The notes beneath the pieces were generated by a model. The model had not been told where the DNA came from. It saw only the letters and a program-made list of their open reading frames with translations, and searched no databases. Shown piece by piece: positions 37,045 to 45,428 of a stretch of 64,000 nucleotides of DNA (within the stretch, counting starts at the first letter, position 1; the number at the start of each line of letters is the position of its first letter). Source of the stretch: Streptococcus sp. S1. GTDB lineage: Bacteria > Bacillota > Bacilli > Lactobacillales > Streptococcaceae. A program made the translations under genes and the position numbers. Location of the stretch: NCBI RefSeq assembly GCF_034137685.1, contig NZ_CP139418.1:1909131-1973130 (forward strand), written 5' to 3'.

Positions 37045-37835
37045 ATTTCCTTTCCATATTTCAACCGGAAATTGCGCAGAGCATAGATCTCGCGATTGAC
37101 ATTTTCTAAATCATTATTTTCATAGTATTTAGCAATTTGCCACAAGAAGGAGTATTGACCAAACCAATAGAGTTTATCAAACACCTTTTGGTTGTACTTG
37201 TAACCATAATAACCTAACCAATCGCGCCAATTGGAATCTGGAATATAGTGACTCAAGATATGCGCCACATCCAACATCCTGTCAGTTAAACGAACGGAAT
37301 CCCAATCGACTAGATAAATCAAGCCGCTCTCTGTCTCAATCCAGTTACTATGACGGACATCCCCATGGACGATCGTCGCATAATCCTCCCGAAAGGCTGG
37401 CACTGTCTTCCGTAAATTCTTTACGACTGATTGGATGTAGTGGTTCTGACGTAGGGCAATTGGCAACCGGTTACTCCAAGAATTGAGTAACTCTAAAGGA
37501 GATTCCACAGGATACCCAAGTTTCTTTAATTGGGTCATCAAAGGTCTAGAACGGTGCAATCTCGTTAAAATATTGACCACTTGTTTTTTTGACATTCCAT
37601 TTGGCGTGAGAATCTCCCCATTCAACCATTCTTGGGCACTCATCACATTTCCATCTGGCAAACGTCGACTCCATAACAATTGAGGAGCAATCTGTTCTTT
37701 TGCTAGACCCGCAAGGATTGGGGTCGTATTCATTTTTACAAAAACGCGCCCACCATCTGGGTAGGTCCCCATGTAGGCCTTCCCACTCTTCCCAGGAATT
37801 GGGGTGAGGCTTAGCTCTTTTTCATTCGAGTCCAT
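37041..37835 (-). CDS. ccrZ: Cell-cycle regulator CcrZ (phosphotransferase fold)
   Basis: In pneumococcus CcrZ interacts with FtsZ and, through DnaA, links division to replication start. Protein of 264 aa with the aminoglycoside/choline-kinase fold: [22 protein letters not shown] (in part: [18 protein letters not shown]), catalytic loop [12 protein letters not shown] (about 163-174) and metal-binding [12 protein letters not shown]. The start [11 protein letters not shown] has GGAGG six bases upstream; the longer frame (19 more codons) has none. Directly follows pptB and overlaps trmB. Confidence 0.92.
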   Translation of the reverse strand: MDSNEKELSLTPIPGKSGKAYMGTYPDGGRVFVKMNTTPILAGLAKEQIAPQLLWSRRLPDGNVMSAQEWLNGEILTPNGMSKKQVVNILTRLHRSRPLMTQLKKLGYPVESPLELLNSWSNRLPIALRQNHYIQSVVKNLRKTVPAFREDYATIVHGDVRHSNWIETESGLIYLVDWDSVRLTDRMLDVAHILSHYIPDSNWRDWLGYYGYKYNQKVFDKLYWFGQYSFLWQIAKYYENNDLENVNREIYALRNFRLKYGKEI

Positions 37836-37875
37836 CTTTTCCTCCGTAAAAAGTTTCCAATCTATTTTACTAATT

Positions 37876-38931
37876 TTAACGACTTTCGTCAACCAAGCGC
37901 GCCATTTTAAATGGAAGATAGAGCAGGGTTAAAGCAACTGTATAAGCTAATAAGCCTAGTAACAGGACTTTATCTGATATAAAGACCAGGCCAATTCCCC
38001 CTTCTATCACCGTTATCATCCCCATGACCAGCTGAATCGTTTTATTTAACCCTGCCTTTTTACTGCCCCTTTTCATCGGGAAAAGAAGGGTCAACGGTTG
38101 GTAATCAAAAGCACTATAAAGCCCCAGTAATTGAAAAATAATTAAGTAATTGAGCAAGGCTACAAGCGCAATCACCACGAGAGGTTGAGGAATAAAGATC
38201 ATGGCAAGAATGGAAAGAGCCAAGAGCCGTAGGGTCATAGAGAAAATATCTCCATTCCGTAGGAAGGAGCGCATATACAAGTGAAGCCAAGTATTCCCAT
38301 GTGTTTTGGGAAGAAGCCCTAAGAAACCATCCAAGTAAGCTCTTCTTTTAACACTGTTGGTAATGCCTTTCACCGTTGTAAACAAGGCAAAGAAACGAAG
38401 AATCAATTGTTTCCTTGCATTCTCACGAGCAATGGCCAAGGTCCAATTCAAATTTCCATCCTGGTAGAAACGCGCTTCCTTCCAGCTAAAAACAGCCCCT
38501 TTAGCCACCCCTAAGACAAGGATATAGGCTACAATAGCAAGGTTACCCAGCCCCGTTGCCAGAAGAAGAGGCACAAATAATAGAAGGATAACACTTTGAA
38601 TCAAAAGCCAAAATACAAAAGACTTCCTGACCTGCCCTTTGATATAGTTTTTCACTTCCTCTTCCTTTACCAAAAGGAATAAAGCATCGGGCTTCTCTAA
38701 GTAGGTCGCAATAGAGCCTATCGGAACCAAGAGGAGCAAACCAATCATGAGACTCCAGCGGATCAGGCTTGTATCTTTGGGGAGATCTTGTAAGAATTGG
38801 CTGTATTGAACCGCCAAAAATCCTATGAAAATCAGCATAAAGAGGACGAAATGATCATTGAGAACATAGCGACTATATTTTACACATTGAGTTCGAAACG
38901 TTTCTTGCCGTTTTTTCATCAACTCTTTCAT
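37876..38931 (-). CDS. pptB: ABC transporter permease PptB (EcsB-like)
   Basis: Protein of 351 aa with about eight to ten hydrophobic segments of the EcsB type. With PptA it exports short hydrophobic peptides such as SHP pheromones in several streptococci; the cargo here is inferred from homology. ATG overlaps the pptA stop by 4 bases (ATGA). Confidence 0.85.
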   Translation of the reverse strand: MKELMKKRQETFRTQCVKYSRYVLNDHFVLFMLIFIGFLAVQYSQFLQDLPKDTSLIRWSLMIGLLLLVPIGSIATYLEKPDALFLLVKEEEVKNYIKGQVRKSFVFWLLIQSVILLLFVPLLLATGLGNLAIVAYILVLGVAKGAVFSWKEARFYQDGNLNWTLAIARENARKQLILRFFALFTTVKGITNSVKRRAYLDGFLGLLPKTHGNTWLHLYMRSFLRNGDIFSMTLRLLALSILAMIFIPQPLVVIALVALLNYLIIFQLLGLYSAFDYQPLTLLFPMKRGSKKAGLNKTIQLVMGMITVIEGGIGLVFISDKVLLLGLLAYTVALTLLYLPFKMARLVDESR

Positions 38932-39659
38932 GCTGTTTCCTCTTCTGTCAAGGTCATGTAGATATCATTTAGACTTGCTTTCTCATCCTCAAAAGTTGAA
39001 CGCAACTCATCTAAGGTCCCTTTTGCTCGAATCTGCCCCTTATGGAGGATTACAAAACCATCACACATCTTTTCAGCCGAATCCAGAACGTGGGTACTCA
39101 TCAAAATCGATTTTCCTTTTGCTTTCTCATCTGCCAATAACTGAATCAAATCTGCAATCGCAACAGGATCCAATCCCAAAAAGGGTTCATCGACAATATA
39201 AAGACTTGGATCCACTGCATAGGCACAAATAATCATGACCTTTTGCTTCATCCCTTTTGAAAACTGGGTCGGGAACCAATCTAATTTTTCAGCCAAACGA
39301 AATCGTTCCAACAAAGGCTGGACGCGCACCATGACCTGATCCATGTCTAAATCATAGGCCATAGCTACGGTCTCGATATGCTCTCTCAAGGTTAATTCTT
39401 CATATAGGCTAGGAGTTTCTGGAATATAGCCGATTTTTTTACGATAGTCAGTTGGAGCTTCTGGAAGACTCAAGCCGTCAATCCGTACTTCCCCAGCATA
39501 AGGATGCAGGAGACCAATAATTTCATTAATCGTGGTTGACTTCCCAGCTCCATTTAGTCCAATCAAACCAATCAGTTGGCCATCCGGAACTGAAAAACTC
39601 ACCTCTTTCAGGACAGGGATATTGACATAGCCCCCTGTCAACTTGTTGATTTCTAACAT
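38928..39659 (-). CDS. pptA: ABC transporter ATP-binding protein PptA (EcsA-like)
   Basis: ATPase of 243 aa. Walker A GLNGAGKSTTINE (about residues 36-48), signature region FSKGMKQKVMIICA (a degenerate LSGGQ, normal for the EcsA group), Walker B LYIVDEPFLGLDP and switch ILMSTHVLDSAEKM. Divergent from the HIT gene; in streptococci the HIT, pptAB and ccrZ genes are usually neighbours. Confidence 0.9.
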   Translation of the reverse strand: MLEINKLTGGYVNIPVLKEVSFSVPDGQLIGLIGLNGAGKSTTINEIIGLLHPYAGEVRIDGLSLPEAPTDYRKKIGYIPETPSLYEELTLREHIETVAMAYDLDMDQVMVRVQPLLERFRLAEKLDWFPTQFSKGMKQKVMIICAYAVDPSLYIVDEPFLGLDPVAIADLIQLLADEKAKGKSILMSTHVLDSAEKMCDGFVILHKGQIRAKGTLDELRSTFEDEKASLNDIYMTLTEEETA

Positions 39660-39677
39660 ATTTTCTCCGATTTCTGG

Positions 39678-39697
39678 TATAATGTTCTTATATTATA
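39678..39697. promoter_or_regulatory. Overlapping divergent promoters of pptAB and hit
   Basis: Plus strand: TGGTATAAT with -10 hexamer at 39678-39683. Minus strand: TGTTATAAT with hexamer at 39692-39697. Each predicted start (about 39690 plus, 39685 minus) lies beside the other -10, so polymerase should not be able to occupy both at once. Confidence 0.65.
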
Positions 39698-39726
39698 ACA
39701 AAATTTAGTCTAAATGAGGTGTATTT

Positions 39727-40140
39727 ATGGTTGACGATTGTATTTTTTGTAAGATTATAGCTGGCGACATTCCTTCCTCCAAAGTCTATGAGGACGAGGA
39801 AGTCCTCGCATTTTTGGACATCTCTCAGGTTACACCAGGTCATACGTTAGTAGTTCCAAAAAAACACGCTCGCAACCTCTTAGAGATGGACGAAACCGCC
39901 ACAGCTCAACTATTTGCACGTGTTTCTATAGTTGCTAAAAAAGTAGAAGCTGCTACCCAAGCTAAGGGAATGAATATCATCAGCAACATGGAAGAGGTTT
40001 CTGGACAAACCGTATTTCACACACATGTCCACATTATCCCTCGCTATTCCGATCAAGATGAGCTTGCCATTTCTTTTACTGAACACGAGCCTAATTTTGA
40101 ACAACTAGCAGTTCTCGCAGAAACCATCAAAAACAGTTAA
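39727..40140 (+). CDS. hit: HIT-family nucleotide-binding hydrolase
   Basis: Histidine-triad protein, 137 aa. N-terminal zinc-type CIFCKIIAGDIPSSKVYEDE (in part: CIFCKIIAGDIPSSK), then the triad HTHVHIIPRY (about residues 98-107, HxHxH). Family members cleave phosphoramidates of nucleotides; the natural substrate is unknown. RBS GAGGTG seven bases before the ATG. Followed by the 96-aa gene after 12 bases. Confidence 0.94.
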   Translation: MVDDCIFCKIIAGDIPSSKVYEDEEVLAFLDISQVTPGHTLVVPKKHARNLLEMDETATAQLFARVSIVAKKVEAATQAKGMNIISNMEEVSGQTVFHTHVHIIPRYSDQDELAISFTEHEPNFEQLAVLAETIKNS

Positions 40141-40152
40141 AAAGGAGGCCAT

Positions 40153-40443
40153 ATGAAACTCAAAAATCTCTTTTGGTTTGCAACAGGAGCTAGCATTAGC
40201 TACCACCTAGTAAAAAACCGCAAAGAAATTAAAACAGAGGTGACTGAATCCAGCCAATTGGTCAAGGGAATTCAAGATAACCTAGCAAAAATCCAACGCA
40301 ATCTGGATATTATCCAAGACCAAAAAACCAATCTTCAAGAATTGGTAACGGATTTCCAATACAAGACCAAACTATTTAGTCAACAAGCAACAGCCTCTCT
40401 AAAAGAAATTCAAGACATCTGGCAACCAAGTAAAAACGATTGA
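40153..40443 (+). CDS. Conserved hypothetical membrane-anchored coiled-coil protein
   Basis: Protein of 96 aa: a short hydrophobic N-terminus (about residues 4-20, NLFWFATGASISYHLV) followed by a charged, heptad-like helix to the end (ESSQLVKGIQDNLAKIQRNLD and so on; given in part). The layout is like YtxH/chemotaxis-type small helical proteins, but I do not recognise a named family. RBS AAAGGAGG, second gene of the hit operon. The stop codon is inside the terminator hairpin. Confidence 0.8.
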   Translation: MKLKNLFWFATGASISYHLVKNRKEIKTEVTESSQLVKGIQDNLAKIQRNLDIIQDQKTNLQELVTDFQYKTKLFSQQATASLKEIQDIWQPSKND

Positions 40444-40463
40444 GAAAACTCAATCGTTTTTTT
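40435..40463 (+). terminator. Bidirectional terminator between the hit operon and lytR
   Basis: Perfect CGATTGAG-aaaa-CTCAATCG followed by seven T residues; it includes the stop codon of the 96-aa gene and abuts the lytR stop. Confidence 0.9.
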
Positions 40464-40464
40464 C

Positions 40465-41658
40465 TTATTCTGAAGGTACCGTAGGTGTCACACTGCTCGA
40501 CTCTGTAGCTGCAGGGGCAACTGGCGTTACAGGAGCAACGGAACTTTGAGGTGTCACTACACCTGTATCCTGGGTTGATGGTACAACTGGTAGTTGGTTA
40601 TACTCTTGGTAAACAGGTGCTTCCTCAGATGTTGCTACTGGAGTATCATTTTGAGAAGAAGAATTCTTCAACTCTTCGTCTCCATCCAATAAGTAAGCAT
40701 TTGTTTTCAGTGTTTTAATTTCTTTCTTTCCTAAAGCTTTGCGGATGATATTTTGAATTTTCAAGAGATGTTTTGAAGTGACAATCTGATAACTTCCACC
40801 ATCTGCCAAGGTCGCATCTTCTCCTTTCAGCTGATACTGATGAATCGTTGAAAGGGCGTCTTTATATCCGAGTAATTGAAGAAGACTGTTGCTATCAAGT
40901 GAAATGTTGGTTTGCATATTGTCACTAACAGACTCAATAATTCCTTTGTAGTGACTCAAACTATTGAGGCTTAAAACTTTCTCAACAATTTTTTTAATCA
41001 CTTCACGTTGGCGTTTTTGACGCCCATAGTCTCCTTCCGGGTCTTGGTAGCGCATCCGTGAGTAAACGAGTGCTTGGTCCCCATTAATTTCCTGACGTCC
41101 TGGTGCGATTTTAGCCGTATATTCTGGCTCATTTTCCTCAATCGAGATATCGAAGTCAAATGGATTGTTAACCGTGATCCCACCAACCTTATCCACTAAT
41201 TGAACCAATCCCTTCATATTGATCATGACATAGCGGTCAATATGGATATTCAAAAGATCTTGAATGGTCTTAATGGCTAACTTGGCACCACCTTGAGCAT
41301 AAGCCGAATTCAATTTTGCTTGGACCGTTTCACCATCTGAAGTAATATTGGTTAGGATATCTCTTTCCAAGCTCGTCATGGTTGTTTCTTTTGTTTGAGG
41401 ATTAACAGTCACCAAAATCATGGTATCACTATTTCCAGCCCAAGGATCTTCCCTAGAACCACTACCTGTATCAACCCCCATCAAAAGGATGGTCATCGGC
41501 TTGTTTTCTGCAATGACATTGGTCTCATTTCCAAAGCTCTTATAGGTCTTACTGAGTGCCCCCGTCGTCTGATTAAGGATGGTAAGGCCATAGGCTCCGA
41601 CCCCAATCACTGTTACCGTCAATAAGCTCAAAAACATCAAAATAATTTTTTTAACCAT
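40465..41658 (-). CDS. lytR: LytR-CpsA-Psr (LCP) family cell-wall polymer ligase
   Basis: Extracellular membrane-anchored protein of 397 aa. N-terminal anchor (about residues 4-25), then the LCP domain: MTILLMGVDTGSGSREDPW (about 54-72), a Arg-containing SDTMILVTVNP, DRYVMINMKGLVQLVDKVGGI and VYSRMRYQDPEGDYGRQKRQREV (in part: YSRMRYQDPEGDYGRQKRQ). LCP proteins transfer teichoic acid or capsule from undecaprenyl carriers to peptidoglycan. The Pro/Thr/Ser/Val-rich C-terminal tail (about 330-397) is low complexity. Co-oriented with the GNAT protein and tsaE, as in pneumococcus. Confidence 0.92.
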   Translation of the reverse strand: MVKKIILMFLSLLTVTVIGVGAYGLTILNQTTGALSKTYKSFGNETNVIAENKPMTILLMGVDTGSGSREDPWAGNSDTMILVTVNPQTKETTMTSLERDILTNITSDGETVQAKLNSAYAQGGAKLAIKTIQDLLNIHIDRYVMINMKGLVQLVDKVGGITVNNPFDFDISIEENEPEYTAKIAPGRQEINGDQALVYSRMRYQDPEGDYGRQKRQREVIKKIVEKVLSLNSLSHYKGIIESVSDNMQTNISLDSNSLLQLLGYKDALSTIHQYQLKGEDATLADGGSYQIVTSKHLLKIQNIIRKALGKKEIKTLKTNAYLLDGDEELKNSSSQNDTPVATSEEAPVYQEYNQLPVVPSTQDTGVVTPQSSVAPVTPVAPAATESSSVTPTVPSE

Positions 41659-41671
41659 ATAGAATCTCTCT

Positions 41672-42202
41672 CTAATCTATCAGTTTCCCCATAAGGTAAA
41701 CATCTAAAAATTCTCCTTCAGCTGAACAAGCTCCACGAGCTTGGCAACCTTCGATCTCAAAACCTAACTTTTTATACAGGTGAACCGCCCGTTCATTGCG
41801 CACTTGGACATTCAAGACTAGTTTCCGAAGAATACCGGTCGAGTGTGCCCACTCAATTCCTTCTTCCAGCAAGATCTGTCCAAGCCCTTGATTCCAATAA
41901 GCTTTTTGAACCACAATAAAGACATCACCAATATGCTGAGTGGACCGTTTAGAAGCCGCAGTGATATTTAACAAAGCTACCAATTCCTGATCTAGAAATA
42001 GCAAGAGGCAAATCCGGTTATCCGACATCTCTTGCACCATTAGAAAATGCTCCATGTCTGCTAGAGTCATGCCAATCCCAGTTTCATCTAGCGTCATGTA
42101 GTCCGACTCTTTTCCAACTTGATTTAAGAAATCAATGACAAGAGCTGCGTCTGCACTTTCAGCTTGCCGTATTTCTAACGTCACTTCCTTTTCCTTAGTC
42201 AT
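41672..42202 (-). CDS. GNAT N-acetyltransferase
   Basis: Protein of 176 aa with a single GNAT domain: a core HIGDVFIVVQKAYWNQGLGQILLEEGIEWA (in part: VVQKAYWNQGLGQILLE, acetyl-CoA loop) and LVLNVQVRNERAVHLYKKLGFE. Substrate unknown. It is not RimI despite its place after tsaE. The start MTKEKEVTLE overlaps the tsaE stop by 8 bases (ATGACTAA); an earlier ATG inside tsaE is less likely. Confidence 0.85.
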   Translation of the reverse strand: MTKEKEVTLEIRQAESADAALVIDFLNQVGKESDYMTLDETGIGMTLADMEHFLMVQEMSDNRICLLLFLDQELVALLNITAASKRSTQHIGDVFIVVQKAYWNQGLGQILLEEGIEWAHSTGILRKLVLNVQVRNERAVHLYKKLGFEIEGCQARGACSAEGEFLDVYLMGKLID

Positions 42203-42650
42203 CGGTTTTTTCCACCTGCTCAAAGGATGCTAGTAAAGCTTCTGCACGCGCTCCATGAGCTTCAAAAGCTAACTCTCTCCCATCTTCCAATTTTCGGATA
42301 AAAATTTTTAGATAAGCATCCGAAAGACTCGGCTCAATCAGCTCTCCCCATTCAATAATGGTAGCCCCATCTCCAAATAGAAAATCATCTAAATCAATAG
42401 AATCTGGATCATTTCCAATCCGGTAAACATCCAAATGGTATAAAGGCAAGCGACCTTCGTATTCACGAACAATGGTATAAGTCGGGCTTTTAATCATCTG
42501 ATCAATCCCTAACCCCTTTGCAATTCCTTTAGTAAAGGTCGTTTTTCCTGCCCCTAGATCACCTGATAAGATGATCACGTCTTGCTTTTCTATGAGTTTT
42601 CCTAGCTGTTTTCCTAGAGCGATCAGCTCCGTTTCATTGTGACTAATCAT
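42195..42650 (-). CDS. tsaE: tRNA t6A biosynthesis ATPase TsaE
   Basis: Small P-loop ATPase (151 aa) of the threonylcarbamoyl-adenosine (t6A37) machinery, working with TsaB and TsaD. Walker A LSGDLGAGKTTFTKGIAKGL (in part: GDLGAGKTTFTKG, about residues 31-43), SPTYTIVREYEG, YHLDVYRI and the Walker-B-like IEWGE. No ribosome binding site precedes the ATG, and the promoter predicts transcription starting exactly at the A of the ATG. Confidence 0.95.
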   Translation of the reverse strand: MISHNETELIALGKQLGKLIEKQDVIILSGDLGAGKTTFTKGIAKGLGIDQMIKSPTYTIVREYEGRLPLYHLDVYRIGNDPDSIDLDDFLFGDGATIIEWGELIEPSLSDAYLKIFIRKLEDGRELAFEAHGARAEALLASFEQVEKTDD

Positions 42651-42656
42651 TTCTCT

Positions 42657-42665
42657 ATTATACCA
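42657..42665 (-). promoter_or_regulatory. tsaE promoter predicting a leaderless mRNA
   Basis: Extended -10 TGGTATAAT on the minus strand; hexamer at 42657-42662, six bases from the ATG. Confidence 0.65.
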
Positions 42666-42778
42666 AACTTTTTAAAAATCTGCTCTTTCTTTTAGAAAAT
42701 GTTCGACTCCGGTTTGTTTTTGAGAAAAAGAAATCAAAGAAAACAGGAAACTCTCCCATTAATTCCCTCAATCCATCT

Positions 42779-42812
42779 AAAAAGGAATGGGAGACAACTC
42801 CCATTCCTTTTT
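42779..42812 (-). terminator. Terminator of the purine permease
   Basis: Perfect 15-bp stem AAAAAGGAATGGGAG-acaa-CTCCCATTCCTTTTT. The 110 bases between it and the tsaE promoter show no gene. Confidence 0.92.
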
Positions 42813-42828
42813 GGCACTTTCCTGATGC

Positions 42829-44250
42829 TTAATTCAAGGCCATGCTAACGTAGTTTAAAATAAAGAGAACATCTAAAATCCAAATCATGCTGTGCACTTC
42901 TTTGGCTTGTCCTTTAACCACCTTCACCAAGCTATAGGTGATAAATCCAGCAGCGATCCCTTGTGTAATCGAGTAGCTGAAGCCCATAAAGATAGAGGTG
43001 AAGAAGGCAGGAACTGCTTCTGACATATCTTCCCAATGGATATTTTTCAATCCACTCAACATCATGATCCCAACAACAATCAAAATTGGAGCTGTAGCAG
43101 CGGTCGGTACAATCGCCAACAAAGGACTAAAGAGACTTGAAATAGCAAAACAGATTGCCACAACCAAGGCTGTCAAACCAGTGCGTCCACCAGCTCCAAT
43201 ACCAGCTGCAGATTCAACATACGTCGTTACGTTTGAAGTTCCTGCAATAGCTCCGACTGAAGTCGCTACAAGGTCTGAATAGAGGGCCTTATCTAATTTC
43301 GCTGATTGATGGTTTTCCCCATTTGTCGCAACAATCCCAACTTTTTCACCCGTACCGATTAAAGTTCCAATTGTATCAAAAATATCAGTCAAGGAGAAGG
43401 CTAAAATTGCCATTAAGGTCTCAGGCAAACGAGACGTATTGGAAATCAACGAACCCAATCCTTTTGATCCCAAAGCTTGACCAAAGATCGTGCCTAAATC
43501 ATTAAAGGCAGCTCCTAGATGGTTACTTGCAAAGTCAATTTTAGTGATATCAACCACATGGATGAGAATTCCAAGCACAGTCGTTGCTAAGATAGAAAGG
43601 ATAATCCCTCCCTTAATTCCTTTGACAACAAAGAAAATAGTAATCGCAAGACCAACAAGAGCCAAGAGGACAGCCGGATTGTTAAAATCAACCAATCCAG
43701 GAACAGCAGATGCATTGGCTGAGATCGTTGCATTCGCCTTATCTGCTCCTTCCCCGACCACTGTATAGGTATGAGGATCAATCGTGAATTTCAAAAATCC
43801 TGCATTCTTAATCCCAACATAAGCCAAGAAAATCCCGATCCCCGCTGAAATAGCAGACCGAAGAGCGGTCGGAATTGATTCAATGATCATCTTTCGAACA
43901 TTTGTCAATGTGATAATCAATGAAATCACACCACAAATGAAGACCATTCCCAAAGCTTCCTGCCATGAGTAGCCCATACCAAATACAACGGTAAAGGTAA
44001 AGAAGGCATTCAAGCCCATCCCAGGTGCTTGTGCATAAGGTAAATTGGCATAAAAAGCCATCATCAAGGTCCCGACAACGGATCCAATAATCGTTGCAAG
44101 GAAGACTCCTTGAGCTGGCATACCTGTTTGTGACAACATTTGAGGGTTTACGAAGAGGATATAACTCATCGCAAAAAAGGTTGTCAAACCAGCAAGAACC
44201 TCTGTCCGAACAGTGGTTCCATGTTCTGAAAGTTTAAAAAACTTATCCAT
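42829..44250 (-). CDS. NCS2-family guanine/hypoxanthine permease (AzgA-like)
   Basis: Protein of 473 aa with about 12-14 membrane segments. Family features: RTEVLAGLTTFFAMSYILFVNP (in part: LAGLTTFFAMSYILFV), YAQAPGMGLNAFFTFTVV (in part), the substrate-site LAFSLTDIFDTIGTLIGTG (about 300-318) and GTSNVTTYVESAAGIGAGGRTG (in part: TSNVTTYVESAAGIGAGG). It would be a proton symporter for purine bases. Start taken at MDKFFKLSEHGT, the usual family beginning, though the GGAG is 11 bases away; an upstream ATG gives 14 more residues. Confidence 0.92.
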   Translation of the reverse strand: MDKFFKLSEHGTTVRTEVLAGLTTFFAMSYILFVNPQMLSQTGMPAQGVFLATIIGSVVGTLMMAFYANLPYAQAPGMGLNAFFTFTVVFGMGYSWQEALGMVFICGVISLIITLTNVRKMIIESIPTALRSAISAGIGIFLAYVGIKNAGFLKFTIDPHTYTVVGEGADKANATISANASAVPGLVDFNNPAVLLALVGLAITIFFVVKGIKGGIILSILATTVLGILIHVVDITKIDFASNHLGAAFNDLGTIFGQALGSKGLGSLISNTSRLPETLMAILAFSLTDIFDTIGTLIGTGEKVGIVATNGENHQSAKLDKALYSDLVATSVGAIAGTSNVTTYVESAAGIGAGGRTGLTALVVAICFAISSLFSPLLAIVPTAATAPILIVVGIMMLSGLKNIHWEDMSEAVPAFFTSIFMGFSYSITQGIAAGFITYSLVKVVKGQAKEVHSMIWILDVLFILNYVSMALN

Positions 44251-44310
44251 TTCAGAATAAACTCCTTTTTCATCATTCTCGCTCCCAATCAATTTGCGAA
44301 CGTTATTTCT

Positions 44311-44339
44311 ATTTTACCAAAAGATCTTTCGCCTTTCAA
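44311..44339 (-). promoter_or_regulatory. Promoter of the purine permease
   Basis: -35 TTGAAA (44334-44339), extended -10 TGGTAAAAT (hexamer 44311-44316), spacing 17. A PurBox-like AATTTGCGAACGTTA lies just downstream at 44291-44305. Confidence 0.75.
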
Positions 44340-44386
44340 GAAATCCTACTTCTCTTCTCGATTTTTGAGCGCTTTTCCGATTTTTC

Positions 44387-44395
44387 TGATATAAT
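44387..44395 (+). promoter_or_regulatory. Promoter of the HAD hydrolase gene
   Basis: Extended -10 TGATATAAT, 30 bases before the ATG; RBS GAAAGGAA. Confidence 0.65.
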
Positions 44396-44425
44396 GGTCT
44401 CATTCTTCTCGAAAGGAACCGAATT

Positions 44426-45238
44426 ATGCATAAAAAGATGATCGCTCTAGATTTAGACGGCACCCTCTTAAATTCCGAAAGCAAATTGAGCGACTTTACC
44501 ATTGATACGATTAAAAAAATTAGTGCTCTTGGCCATAAAATCATTATTACAACAGGACGCCCCTACCGTATGGCACATACCTACTACAAACAACTAGAGC
44601 TAGATACTCCAATGATCAATTTTAATGGTTCTCTTACGCATCTACCTGAGAAAAAATGGGCGGATGAACAATGTTTGACTTTAGATAAAAAATACCTGCT
44701 AGATATGGTCGCTAACCGAGACACCATCCAAGCGGACTTTATAGCTGGCGAATACCGCAATAAATTCTTTATTACTGATCCAAATGAGCACGTTGCAGAC
44801 CCTAAATTATTCGGTATTGAATCTTTCCAACCAGAAAATCAATTCAATCCCGAGCGGGTAACGAGCGACCCAAACTGTATCCTCTTTCAAACGAAAGCGG
44901 AAGACAAATATGCTCTGGCAGATGAAATGAATCGGCATTATGACTACAATCTGTCAATCAATACTTGGGGTGGTCCCTTAAATATTCTGGAATGCAATCC
45001 CAAAAATGTAACCAAAGCATCCGCTCTGACCTACCTTCTAGATAAACTCAATATGGATCAGAAGGATTTGATTGCCTTTGGAGACGAGCACAATGATACT
45101 GAGATGCTAGCTCTCGCTGGTCATGGATACGCCATGAAAAATGCTAGCTCCGTCCTTCTCCCTTATGCAGACTCCGTCACAGATTTCACCAATAACGAAG
45201 ATGGTGTCGCGCGCCAATTAATTCAATTATTCTTATAA
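44426..45238 (+). CDS. Cof-type HAD phosphatase
   Basis: Cytosolic HAD hydrolase of 270 aa, subfamily IIB (Cof/YkrA). Motif I LDLDGTLLNSESKL (about residues 8-21, nucleophile Asp), motif II TTGRP, motif III Lys region and motif IV FGDEHNDTEML with the metal-binding Asp residues. Substrates of such enzymes are sugar phosphates, FMN or pyridoxal phosphate; none is indicated here. Single gene with its own terminator, neighbour of the purine permease and adhP. Confidence 0.92.
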   Translation: MHKKMIALDLDGTLLNSESKLSDFTIDTIKKISALGHKIIITTGRPYRMAHTYYKQLELDTPMINFNGSLTHLPEKKWADEQCLTLDKKYLLDMVANRDTIQADFIAGEYRNKFFITDPNEHVADPKLFGIESFQPENQFNPERVTSDPNCILFQTKAEDKYALADEMNRHYDYNLSINTWGGPLNILECNPKNVTKASALTYLLDKLNMDQKDLIAFGDEHNDTEMLALAGHGYAMKNASSVLLPYADSVTDFTNNEDGVARQLIQLFL

Positions 45239-45245
45239 TAGGAAC

Positions 45246-45274
45246 AGACATGAGTTATCCCCTCATGTCTTTTT
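45246..45274 (+). terminator. Terminator of the HAD hydrolase gene
   Basis: AGACATGAG-ttatccc-CTCATGTCT then TTTTC, eight bases after the stop. Confidence 0.85.
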
Positions 45275-45330
45275 CTACCCTAAATACTTAATCGGTTAAT
45301 CAATACCCCCCTATTTTTCCATTTTTTTCA

Positions 45331-45387
45331 TTGCTTTGTCATCTAGTTTGTGATATTATTAACATAGTTATTAAAGAAGCGCTTTCA
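45331..45387 (+). promoter_or_regulatory. adhP promoter with Rex-like and cre sites
   Basis: -35 TTGCTT (45331-45336), -10 TATTAT (45354-45359), spacing 17. A Rex-like sequence TTGTGATATTATTAACAT (45348-45365) covers the -10, with a perfect left half-site and one mismatch in the right. A cre-like GAAGCGCTTTCA is at 45376-45387, just downstream of the start point. Confidence 0.65.
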
Positions 45388-45428
45388 ATAATACTAAACC
45401 ACTTCTCGTTCACTTAAGGAGGAACAAA

